Assembly: GCF_002246015.1 (NCBI RefSeq)
Contig: NZ_NOLJ01000003.1
Coordinates: 796,743-860,742 of the forward strand
Direction: 5' to 3'
Source: Nostoc sp. 'Peltigera membranacea cyanobiont' 210A
GTDB taxonomy: Bacteria > Cyanobacteriota > Cyanobacteriia > Cyanobacteriales > Nostocaceae
DNA: 64,000 nucleotides
In this document: one piece after another, positions 26,959-34,579 of the stretch
Layout: each line of letters opens with the position of its first letter
How positions within the stretch are numbered: position 1 is the first letter of the stretch
Position numbers and translations under genes: made by a program
The notes under the pieces: generated by a model
What the model saw: the letters and a program-made list of their open reading frames with translations, nothing else
Database searches by the model: none
Told to the model about the DNA's origin: nothing

Positions 26959-27477
26959 CTAGTCAGTTCCACCCCAAGTCCAGGTAAGATTGCCATTCTT
27001 TAAACTATTTTTTAGCACTACTAGGGGATAATCATTAGCATCATAGCCACCAGCCAAATCTAAGATGAAGTAAACTTTACCTTTAACAAAGTGCATCCGT
27101 AAATAATTAATCTTTCCAGAGTAGTCTTGCCCATCAACCTTAGTCATTCCAGCAGAAGCAAAGCATCTAGCATATTTTGGCTTGAGTGTCCCAACCCATG
27201 TAACACTAAAGCTATTACTGCCTTGAACAGAGATATTACTGGCATAAGCGCTCAGGTTAATAGAGCCATCTGTTGCAAAACTGCCTTCTTGATAAGGGCG
27301 GGGTTTTTCAGTAACAATTACCTTGTCTGGACAGCTTTGTTTTTGCTCGTTTTCACTATAAACTTTTAGCTCAATTTTTTGTGATTGATTTTGTGCTTGG
27401 ACGCACCAGTTGGACAACAGAGGCAGTAAACCAATACTTGTGCCTATAATCAAAATCAAAGGTCTAAATGAAATCAT
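26959..27477 (-). CDS. Secreted protein of unknown function
   Basis: 172 aa from the ATG at 27477; a longer frame upstream reads through another gene remnant and lacks a signal peptide. MISFRPLILIIGTSIGLLPL is a signal sequence, with a cleavage site near QAQ. The mature part has two Cys (SCPDK and ARCFAS), many beta-prone segments and ends LTWTWGGTD. I do not recognise the family. Downstream, AGAGACG/CGTCTCT words at 26921-26952 form a dispersed hairpin that may act as terminator. Confidence 0.6.
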   Translation of the reverse strand: MISFRPLILIIGTSIGLLPLLSNWCVQAQNQSQKIELKVYSENEQKQSCPDKVIVTEKPRPYQEGSFATDGSINLSAYASNISVQGSNSFSVTWVGTLKPKYARCFASAGMTKVDGQDYSGKINYLRMHFVKGKVYFILDLAGGYDANDYPLVVLKNSLKNGNLTWTWGGTD

Positions 27478-27504
27478 ACTTATATCCGAACAAATACTAA
27501 ATTG

Positions 27505-27560
27505 AATTGAGTTAGCGCCAAAAACCTTAAATTGTGTAGTTGTGTAGGTTGGGTTGAGGA
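27505..27560. mobile_element. Partial copy of the P450-interrupting MITE family
   Basis: TTAGCG then CAAAAACCTTAA and TTGTGTAG, GTTGGG here match the end of the element at 29883-30207 (read in reverse). The outer tip is degraded, and TTGTGTAG is doubled. It forms the last 11 codons of the truncated gene at 27527. Confidence 0.45.
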
Positions 27561-27739
27561 ACGGTGGAGAGGCTTGAGTTATAAGCTTCCAACTTGTCTT
27601 GCGTTGTTTTGATGACGGCTGCAAAGGAGTCAATTGTAACCCCATTGCCAAAGTCTAAGGTGGGACTGATCGATTTCAAAGCCGCAATCCGACGCTGCGC
27701 TCTATCAATTACTTTAGACCCGCGTTTTGGACGTGACAT
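27527..27739 (-). pseudogene. Truncated conserved cyanobacterial protein
   Basis: 70 codons: MSRPKRGSKVIDRAQRRIA, ALKSISPTLDFGNGVTI, DKLEAYNSSLSTV. From memory, relatives begin in the same way and continue for another 80-100 residues after the AYNxxLS motif. Here the frame passes into the end of a dispersed element (VPQPNLHNYTI) and stops. The genuine N-terminal part is therefore followed by foreign codons. Confidence 0.5.
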
Positions 27740-27914
27740 AAATCACTTTCCTGTTATTAATAATGCGCCAGGATAAAAACTGACTTCTAACCTAGACTGT
27801 ACAGCACTAGGATAGACAAAATTAGGGTTAATTGACACCCGCGTTATTCAGTATATATTAACTTATTTATCACAAATATATCGAATGGCTTTATGTAAAT
27901 TCTTGTAGGTTGAT

Positions 27915-28052
27915 CGAATTCAATTAACGACTGCCCGAATTCAATTAACGACTGCACAAAAAATGCAAGGCATCACCAATAGTGGCAACCTGAATGCTGG
28001 GAACGGCAAAGACACAATCGTTGGCAAGGGTATCGGCGGTCAAGGCAATTAA
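27915..28052 (+). pseudogene. Direct repeat and RTX-like coding scrap in the gap before urtE
   Basis: CGAATTCAATTAACGACTGC occurs twice (27915-27934 and 27936-27955). From ATG 27963 a 29-codon frame reads GITNSGNLNAGNGKDTIVGK then GIGGQGN, resembling one glycine-rich turn of an RTX-type calcium-binding repeat protein. No Rtx gene surrounds it. The rest of 27740-28309 holds nothing recognisable. Confidence 0.3.
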
Positions 28053-28309
28053 GTAATTTAAAAGGTCAGGATAATCAGGAAAATCCTTAAAGAAACTAAG
28101 GGTTTTCCTAATGGGACTTTTTGTATTCAAAATAATCTTATACAAGATTGCCACACTTAATCTTCATAAACCTTCTACTTAGTTGCATTCGCAATCAGGT
28201 ATCATAAGAGGTTAACCAGACTCTTAATACATTGTGGTTAATTATTTTTGAACAGAGCGATCGCCAGTTAAAAACTTAACATCAAAACTAAACAGTTAAA
28301 AATTCTTTT

Positions 28310-29008
28310 ATGCTAAAAATTTCTAACCTTAACGTTTATTACGGCGAAAGCCATATTCTCCGCGATGTAGATTTGAGCGTACCATCGGGGCAAATGGTTT
28401 GTCTAATTGGACGTAATGGTGTCGGAAAAACTACCTTACTCAAAACTATCATGGGTTTACTCAAACCCCGTAGCGGTACTATTAATTTAGCTGAAGAATT
28501 AATCAACTCCAAATCTCCAGACCAAAGGGCAAAGTTGGGAATTGGTTATGTCCCCCAAGGACGAGAGATTATCCCTCGGTTGACAGTTAAAGAAAATCTA
28601 CTGCTGGGATTGGAAGCTAGACGCAAACCAGTAAAAAAAGCAGAAATTTCAGAGGAAGTTTTTAGTTTATTTCCGGTGTTAAAAACCATGCTTTCGCGGA
28701 TGGGTGGTGATTTAAGCGGAGGACAGCAGCAACAATTAGCGATCGCACGTGCTTTAATGGGAGAACCTCAATTACTCGTCTTAGATGAACCCACCGAAGG
28801 TATTCAACCCTCCATCATCCTAGAAATTGAAGCCGCAGTCCGTCGCATCGTCGAAACCACAGGCATTTCGGTGTTATTAGTAGAGCAACATTTACACTTT
28901 GTCCGTCAGGCAGATTACTATTACGCCATGCAAAAAGGTGGTATTGTCGCCTCCGGTTCCACCACCGAACTTAGCCAAGATGTGATTCAGCGCTTTTTAG
29001 CTGTTTAA
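28310..29008 (+). CDS. urtE: Urea ABC transporter ATP-binding subunit UrtE
   Basis: 232 aa, the size and shape of a LivF-type ATPase. Walker A GRNGVGKTT, signature LSGGQQQQLAIARAL, Walker B LLVLDEPTEGIQ, switch His in LLVEQHL. MLKISNLNVYYGESHILRDV, then RLTVKENLLLGLEAR and IQPSIILEIE are typical for UrtE. It powers urea uptake with UrtBC permeases. Unusually it stands alone: no urtABCD lies upstream, where only remnants are seen. Its 3' end overlaps the convergent gene by 38 bp. Confidence 0.85.
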   Translation: MLKISNLNVYYGESHILRDVDLSVPSGQMVCLIGRNGVGKTTLLKTIMGLLKPRSGTINLAEELINSKSPDQRAKLGIGYVPQGREIIPRLTVKENLLLGLEARRKPVKKAEISEEVFSLFPVLKTMLSRMGGDLSGGQQQQLAIARALMGEPQLLVLDEPTEGIQPSIILEIEAAVRRIVETTGISVLLVEQHLHFVRQADYYYAMQKGGIVASGSTTELSQDVIQRFLAV

Positions 29009-29708
29009 TTTTTGATATTTCTATATCAATTGTGTCAGCAGCAATCAAGTCTGCCGCTTCTTGTAAAAGCTCATGTTGTTCTTTTTGAATTGCTGTCAAA
29101 CGACTAGAAATTTCTGCCAATCGTTGTTGTTTATTTGGTTGAAAACTTTCAGGTAGTAAAGTAGGCAGGTTCTCAGTTGCTTTAGCACCTGTGATTCTTT
29201 GAACAGCAAAACTCCCAATTTTAGTTAAGGATAGAAAGCTAACTTTAATCAAAGCCTGAAGCAATTTTAACGGAACTTTGAGTATTGACCAACTAGCTGT
29301 TTCAATTAAACGGACAATTGCTTTGATGATGCTCCAAATTAGAGCAAGTGCAAACAACAAAATTACTACGCTAATAATTGGGTGATTAGCTCCCCAACCT
29401 AGTATTTGAACTAACCTAAAAAATATTGGGTGTTGTGTCAGCCAATCACTTGCAGAAGATGCCATTGCATCTTTAACTGCGCCCGATGTTGTACTCTTAA
29501 ATTTATCAGCAGTTTGCCAAGTTTGTTCTAAGCTTGTCGTAACTGTATCAATTGCTTTATCAGTTGTTGTAGTGGCTGTTGTCTTCAAAGACTCACCAGC
29601 TTGTTGTGCTGAGTTACTTAGAGAGTTAACGCTTCCGCCCACAAAATCTTTCACATTTTGCAAGCGTTGTAAAACTCCGTTAGGTAAATGTATGTTTATT
29701 TGGGATGT
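28971..29708 (-). CDS. Membrane protein of unknown function
   Basis: 245 aa from the ATG at 29708 (MTSQINIHLP); an in-frame ATG 5 codons upstream exists. A Ser/Thr/Ala-rich N-terminal region of about 90 residues is followed by one strong membrane helix (HPIISVVILLFALALIWSII, about residue 115-135), an amphipathic stretch, and a C-terminal coiled coil (AEISSRLTAIQKEQHELLQE). I do not recognise it. Similar cyanobacterial proteins exist in my memory but without function. Confidence 0.6.
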   Translation of the reverse strand, partial: TSQINIHLPNGVLQRLQNVKDFVGGSVNSLSNSAQQAGESLKTTATTTTDKAIDTVTTSLEQTWQTADKFKSTTSGAVKDAMASSASDWLTQHPIFFRLVQILGWGANHPIISVVILLFALALIWSIIKAIVRLIETASWSILKVPLKLLQALIKVSFLSLTKIGSFAVQRITGAKATENLPTLLPESFQPNKQQRLAEISSRLTAIQKEQHELLQEAADLIAADTIDIEISKIKQLKSAESHLG

Positions 29709-29719
29709 CATAAAACATT

Positions 29720-30284
29720 TCACTGAGGTTGAAATCTAACCCGCAACCCATCTTTAGGGCGATTAGTGGGAACCACAACTTCCTCTAAACTTTGATTGGG
29801 TAATATCTCCCAATGATAATTGCGTAGAAGATGAGCAGCAACAATTTTCATTTCCATTTTGGCAAAGGCTAGACCAATACAGCAATACGCTTGGCTTTGT
29901 GAAAAATTGTAGGTTGGGTGAAGCAAAGCGCAACCCAACAAAGCTATGAAAATGTTGGGTTACTCTTCTCCTGTCGGAGACGCTACGCGAACGAGAAGCC
30001 CCTTCTCTACGAGACGCTCCGCGAACGGGTCTACGTTCCTCAAACGCCACTTGCATCTCCCTTGGCGCTAGCCTCTCCCAAAGGGAGAAGGGGAGACGCT
30101 GCGCGTAGCTTGCTTAAGAGCAGGGGTACAAGTCGGGAAACCGCAAGGGCGCAGTGGCTCCCCAACCTACACAACTTAAGGTTTTTGACGCTAAACCAAG
30201 CGTATTAACCAATACAGATGCGTGGCCCACCGCCAAAACCAACTAAACTAAAAGGATACTTTTTATGTTCTTGGCGCTGGGGAC
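29720..30284 (-). pseudogene. Cytochrome P450 C-terminal remnant split by a MITE
   Basis: The upstream piece (30284-30208) reads IFEADHFSPQRQEHKKYPFS, LVGFGGGPRICIG; the downstream piece (29882-29720) reads CIGLAFAKMEMKIVAAHLL, then WEILPNQSLEE, TNRPKDGLRVRFQPQ. Together they are the haem-binding loop (FGGGPRICIG with the ligand Cys) and the L-helix to C-terminus of a bacterial P450. A 325-bp element between the codons for Cys-Ile-Gly duplicates ten bases. The first 350 or so residues of the P450 are missing, so the gene was already dead or was also deleted on the other side. Confidence 0.8.
29883..30207. mobile_element. MITE, 325 bp, with 10-bp target duplication
   Basis: Flanked by two copies of ACCAATACAG (29873-29882 and 30208-30217). 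Inverted ends share AATACGCTTGG (29884-29894 against 30196-30206, reverse) and later TGTAGGTTGGG. There is no transposase; the interior is palindromic words such as GAGACGCTACGCGAACG and GACGCTGCGCGTAGC. Removal of the element plus one duplicate restores the P450 reading frame exactly, which proves insertion. Confidence 0.8.
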
Positions 30285-30432
30285 TGAAATGGTCTGCTTC
30301 AAATATCTTTGTCTCTTGCACTCATAGCCCAAAACCTGTCATCTGTCCTTATATTTCCTAAGATTACATAATAAATTTACAGAAATTTAATATTACTTTT
30401 TATTCAATAAAATTGCTGAACGTTAAGATGTT

Positions 30433-31068
30433 GTGGATCTATTGTTGAAAAGTAAAAATTTTATGCATCTGGATTTACCACAACTGATTAAATCACTCGG
30501 TTATTTTGGGGTCTGGGCGATTGTATTTGCTGAATCTGGCTTGTTAATTGGTTTTTTTCTGCCTGGGGATAGCTTATTGTTCACCGCTGGATTTGTTGCA
30601 TCTCAGAATTTATTGAACATTTGGGTTCTGATAATTGGTGCTTTTATTTGTGCGGTCTTAGGTGACAATGTTGGCTATGTGACTGGGCATAAATTTGGCA
30701 GAAGACTATTTAATAAGGAAGATTCATGGCTGTTTCATAAAAAACATCTTGTGAAAACTCAAAACTTTTATCACCAGCACGGTAAAAAAACGATTGTTTT
30801 AGCACGCTTTTTACCCATTGTACGGACTTTCGCGCCCATCGTGGCTGGGATTGGTGCAATGCATTATCGCACATTTATGTCTTACAACTTAATTGGTGGC
30901 TTTCTTTGGACATTCGGCATTACCCTGTTAGGGTTTTTCTTAGGAAAATCTCTACCACCTGAACAGGTAGATAAGTATTTGTTACCGATTATTGGATTAA
31001 TTATAGTTATTTCTTTAGTACCATCGATTATTCATTTGGTACAAGAAAATAGAGCAAACAAAAGTTGA
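30433..31068 (+). CDS. DedA-family membrane protein
   Basis: 211 aa from a GTG, or 201 aa from the ATG at 30463. LIGFFLPGDSLLFTAGFVAS, GDNVGYVTGHKFGRRLF, ARFLPIVRTFAPIVAGIGAM and GGFLWTFGITLLGFFLG match the DedA/SNARE-associated family (flippase-like polyprenyl-phosphate or lipid transporters). Acidic and Arg residues in the ARFxPxxRT motif are present. Transcribed away from the P450 remnant; the following gene is 108 bp downstream on the same strand. Confidence 0.88.
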   Translation: MDLLLKSKNFMHLDLPQLIKSLGYFGVWAIVFAESGLLIGFFLPGDSLLFTAGFVASQNLLNIWVLIIGAFICAVLGDNVGYVTGHKFGRRLFNKEDSWLFHKKHLVKTQNFYHQHGKKTIVLARFLPIVRTFAPIVAGIGAMHYRTFMSYNLIGGFLWTFGITLLGFFLGKSLPPEQVDKYLLPIIGLIIVISLVPSIIHLVQENRANKS

Positions 31069-31176
31069 AATATTTTTCGGATTTTGTGTAGAGATTAAGT
31101 ATATTTATTTACTGTAATAGCAAAAATACTACTTGAGCAAAATGACACAAAAACATCAGAGGTTGATAATACTCTT

Positions 31177-31707
31177 ATGACTTCCTTAAACATCAACCTC
31201 TATCTGTTCCTAGAAAATCTCCTCTTTTTCCTTATTGCCACACTTTTTATTGTGGTTGTGAACTGGGGGTGGAAAAATACAAAGCCTTATACTCTACCTT
31301 TACCATTTCCCGGTTGGTATAAAATCTGGTTTGGCTCGGTGCAACTGCTGGCAGTAGTGCCGCCATTAGTGGTTATGCTATTGTGGGGTGTATGGTGGGG
31401 CGATCGCACGGTGTTAGCTGTGCTTGCTTGGTATTTTATCGTCTTAGGGTTGCAAATCATCTCTGAAAGAGTGACGCTTAGGCAGTTGCAAAATGTTGTC
31501 TGGGTGATGGTTCCTTATATATATCTCCCTTACCGCTTTTGGCAGTTGTATGAGGGTTTGACACTTTTGGATTCTACAAGCGAGTTGCAGTGGGTACGAT
31601 ATTTATTGATTTTTGAATTGGTGATGTGGATTGTTAACTACGCCATTGATGTATCTCAGTTGCCGCGGCTGTTTCGTTGGGAAGTACAATCAAATGACGC
31701 TAGCTAG
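31177..31707 (+). CDS. Integral membrane protein of unknown function
   Basis: 176 aa with four or five hydrophobic helices (LENLLFFLIATLFIVVVNW, LAVVPPLVVMLLWGVWW, VLAWYFIVLGLQII, YLLIFELVMWIVNYAI), rich in Trp and Tyr. No family motif recognised. It converges with the next gene and overlaps it by 4 bp at the stop codons. Confidence 0.65.
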   Translation: MTSLNINLYLFLENLLFFLIATLFIVVVNWGWKNTKPYTLPLPFPGWYKIWFGSVQLLAVVPPLVVMLLWGVWWGDRTVLAVLAWYFIVLGLQIISERVTLRQLQNVVWVMVPYIYLPYRFWQLYEGLTLLDSTSELQWVRYLLIFELVMWIVNYAIDVSQLPRLFRWEVQSNDAS

Positions 31708-32261
31708 GGATTAACCGCAGAATTAGCCATTTTTACTAAAGAAGTGCGATCGCCAGCTTTCAATCCAAAAACATATTGCACACCCTGTTGTCTCCAAGTC
31801 AAGGTAGCATCTGAGCAACCAGCACCACAAGTAAAATCTACAAAATAACCAGTAATGCCCTTAGCTAAGGATACACGTTTCCCAGTCAGGCTGGGTGTTT
31901 TGCGGGTTATGGCTTCAGCAGAAACAACGCCTAAACGACAGGCAGAAGCACCATTACAGTCTGGACTATAAGCCAGTAAAATATCATACTTTTTTTGCGT
32001 AGCAGCTTCTATAGTTGCGTAAATTGGATTTTCGCCATCCGACTCAGGAATAAACTTCGGTAAAAGAATCCGAATTTGAGTTTTTTTCTTTAATTTAGGC
32101 AGAATAGATTTAAAAACTGGGTTTACCTGAGTTTTAATCTGCTGCGCTATCAATTGGGACTGATTGTTTATATTGGCTATGGCTGACTTGTGAAAGCTGC
32201 TGACACTGACTAATAAAAATACGGCACACACAGCACTAGTATTTCTAAAGCTTAAAATCAT
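31704..32261 (-). CDS. Secreted protein of unknown function
   Basis: 185 aa from the ATG at 32261; a start 22 codons further upstream would place charged residues before the signal peptide. Signal sequence MILSFRNTSAVCAVFLLVSV, cleavage near AIAN. The body carries LLPKFIPES, LAYSPDCNGASACRLG, FTCGAGCSDATLTW and YVFGLKAG; four Cys may form two disulfides. Proteins of this pattern are common in cyanobacteria but unnamed, as far as I recall. Confidence 0.65.
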   Translation of the reverse strand: MILSFRNTSAVCAVFLLVSVSSFHKSAIANINNQSQLIAQQIKTQVNPVFKSILPKLKKKTQIRILLPKFIPESDGENPIYATIEAATQKKYDILLAYSPDCNGASACRLGVVSAEAITRKTPSLTGKRVSLAKGITGYFVDFTCGAGCSDATLTWRQQGVQYVFGLKAGDRTSLVKMANSAVNP

Positions 32262-32457
32262 CTTTGAAAACCTATTCGATCGAAAGTACTTATTTGTAAT
32301 ACCCAGTTTTAGTATAAAAATACGCATTTAACAGATGAAGCGATTGCTGGGAATAAGAAATACAAAATTAATCAGTCATAACGGCATATATGGCAGCTTC
32401 ACTCATTTCTGGGAGACGTTCATAATCCTTACTGAGGCGAAGGTAGTAGTTATACAG

Positions 32458-32670
32458 AAATATTCTAATGTTGATGAGAAATATTCCAGCATTGATAAGG
32501 AATATTCTAATGTTGATGAGGAATATTACAATGTTCCTTATAAATGTTGTAATGTTGATGAGAAATATTCCAGCATTGATAAGGAATATTCTAATGTTGA
32601 TGAGGAATATTACAATGTTCCTTATAAATGTTGTAATGTTGATGAGGAATATTGCAATGTTGACAAGAAC
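32458..32670 (+). repeat. Tandem repeat of 21-bp units in an 84-bp super-unit
   Basis: Ten 21-bp units (consensus like AATGTTGATGAGGAATATT) with an 84-bp higher-order period, the second super-unit starting at 32551. The units keep one open frame (32335-32715) coding heptapeptides such as YSNVDEK, YSSIDKE, YYNVPYK. The frame has no convincing ribosome binding site or family and another frame is open as well, so coding is doubtful. 32716-32953 shows nothing beyond two HIP1 sites. Confidence 0.7.
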
Positions 32671-32953
32671 TACTTGTACATTGAGAGTGACGGAGAAAAA
32701 AGTGGCGATCGCTAATGAGTTAATCTAGGTTAGCGATCGCAGTACAAGCAACTCCATATCACATATTGGACTATTTTGCAAAATTTGTTTCTCTCTGTGT
32801 TTACAAGGAGAATGTTTTTAAACGCAGAGGAAAGCAAAGGTTGGCGCAGAGGTTTAATGGAGGGGAGTTTTTTGTTGCAAGGTTGGGAAATTATGTATTA
32901 GGTAAATATGCGATAAGGTAAGGGTATTATAATCTGCTCTTGTTATAGGAAAG

Positions 32954-34579
32954 ATGAATATTGACCCTGTATCTGTAGTTAATGCTATTAAAGCTGTTGC
33001 ACCTGCTACTGTTTCTTTTGGTATACAACAGGCTCAACGTAATGAATATATTATTAAAATTTTAAAAAGCCTAAACCTCGACTCAATACAGTCTCCTAAA
33101 GATTTTGAAGGGGTTTATGTTTATGCTTTGGTAGAGTATGGCGTATTTAAAGCTGATTATATACTCAATTTTTTTAGAAATAAAGAGATTAAAAAAGCTT
33201 TTGTCAAGGCTTTTGCAGTAAAGGCGTTGGCTATTAATAATGAGGAATGGAATACATTAAAGGATGAGGCACAAAAAGCAAAAATAGATTTAGCTGAGGT
33301 TCAGGAATTTCATCAAGTTTTTGTCAGTGTGGCAAAGCGTTCTATCAATCCTGGAGAAGTTATAACTAATGTACAACTTCAAGAACGCCTGAATAAATCT
33401 CCGCAATCTCTAGAACAGTCGCTTTATCCAGATGAGTTTAAGGCACTAATCGAAGAAAAAACTAAGGTATTTTGCGGTAGGAAATTTGTATTTGATGAAT
33501 TTGATGATTTCCTCAAAAGGCATCGTAAAGGTTATTTTACCGTAATTGGGGATGCGGGGATGGGGAAAAGTGCGATCGCTGCCCAATCTGTCTTAAAATA
33601 CAAAGCTATCTGCTACTTTAATATTCGGGCAGAAGGTCGCAACACACCAGACCAATTTTTACAAAGTATTCGTCAACAACTGATTAATCGTTATCAGTTA
33701 GAGAATGCAGAGAATGATAATTTACCTACTTTGCTGACGAAAGTAAATGAAAAGCTGGCAACTGGTGAACCCTTAGTAATTGTGGTTGATGCACTCGATG
33801 AAGTTGAACAACCAGGCTCAGGAAATCTTTTAGATTTACCTAAGAATCTGCCAACAAGAATATATTTTCTGCTAACTAGGCGACGCTATACCCAAAATGA
33901 AAAGCGCTTGTTGACTGAAGAAGTTCCAGAGCAGCAGTTGGATTTAACAGCAAATGATTATGAAATCTGGAATCGAAAAGATGTGAAAGAGTACATTAGT
34001 ACATTTATTAATGATGAGCCAGAGCATCATGGGTTGAAAGCTTGGATTCAAAAACACAACATTCAGCCACCATATTTTATTGAGCAGGTAGCACAAAAAA
34101 GTGAAAATAATTTCATGTACCTCTATTATGTTTTACCCAGTATTTCTAGAGGAGATTATCAAGACTTAAGTTTAGAAGAATTACCTGAGAAACTTCAGGG
34201 TTATTATGAGCAGCATTGGAAGCAGATGCAAATGCATACTCCAGACAAGTGGACAAATGCAATTATCCTCTGTGTATTGGTTGAGGTAGGTAAACCCATT
34301 TCTTGTGAATCCATTGCTCGCATAACTGGTCGAGATGAATATGATGTTTTGGAGCTTTTGAATAAGTGGCTGGAATTCTTGAGAAAACAAAAACAAAATC
34401 AGGAAGACTACTATTCAATTTATCACCAAAGTTTTGCAGATTTTCTCCGCAACCAACCTAGTCTAAAAAGAGAGAAAAAGAACAATAATATTGATTGGCA
34501 AGAAGTTCAACGTCTGATTTCCGACTCTAATGACCAATTGTGGGCAAGCCTAAAATCAGGTGAAGACGAAAATGAGTAG
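32954..34579 (+). CDS. STAND/NACHT-type ATPase (first of a sensor trio)
   Basis: 541 aa. An N-terminal helical region of about 160 residues (VNAIKAVAPATVSFGIQQAQ) without a known effector motif; a linker CGRKFVFDEFDDFLKRH leading to Walker A GDAGMGKSA at about 199-207, Walker B LVIVVDALDEVE at about 274-285, sensor-1 region YFLLTRRRY, and a winged-helix part with GRDEYDVLELLNKWLEFL and YSIYHQSFADFL. This is the NTPase core of NLR-like signalling proteins, in which nucleotide exchange follows ligand sensing. The sensor repeats are in the next gene, whose ATG overlaps this stop (ATGAGTAG). Antiviral or self/non-self function is inferred. Confidence 0.85.
   Translation: MNIDPVSVVNAIKAVAPATVSFGIQQAQRNEYIIKILKSLNLDSIQSPKDFEGVYVYALVEYGVFKADYILNFFRNKEIKKAFVKAFAVKALAINNEEWNTLKDEAQKAKIDLAEVQEFHQVFVSVAKRSINPGEVITNVQLQERLNKSPQSLEQSLYPDEFKALIEEKTKVFCGRKFVFDEFDDFLKRHRKGYFTVIGDAGMGKSAIAAQSVLKYKAICYFNIRAEGRNTPDQFLQSIRQQLINRYQLENAENDNLPTLLTKVNEKLATGEPLVIVVDALDEVEQPGSGNLLDLPKNLPTRIYFLLTRRRYTQNEKRLLTEEVPEQQLDLTANDYEIWNRKDVKEYISTFINDEPEHHGLKAWIQKHNIQPPYFIEQVAQKSENNFMYLYYVLPSISRGDYQDLSLEELPEKLQGYYEQHWKQMQMHTPDKWTNAIILCVLVEVGKPISCESIARITGRDEYDVLELLNKWLEFLRKQKQNQEDYYSIYHQSFADFLRNQPSLKREKKNNNIDWQEVQRLISDSNDQLWASLKSGEDENE

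Noticed and set aside
27478..27651. N-terminal extension of the secreted protein at 26959
   Set aside because: It reads antisense-like through the truncated gene at 27527 in another frame and removes the signal peptide.
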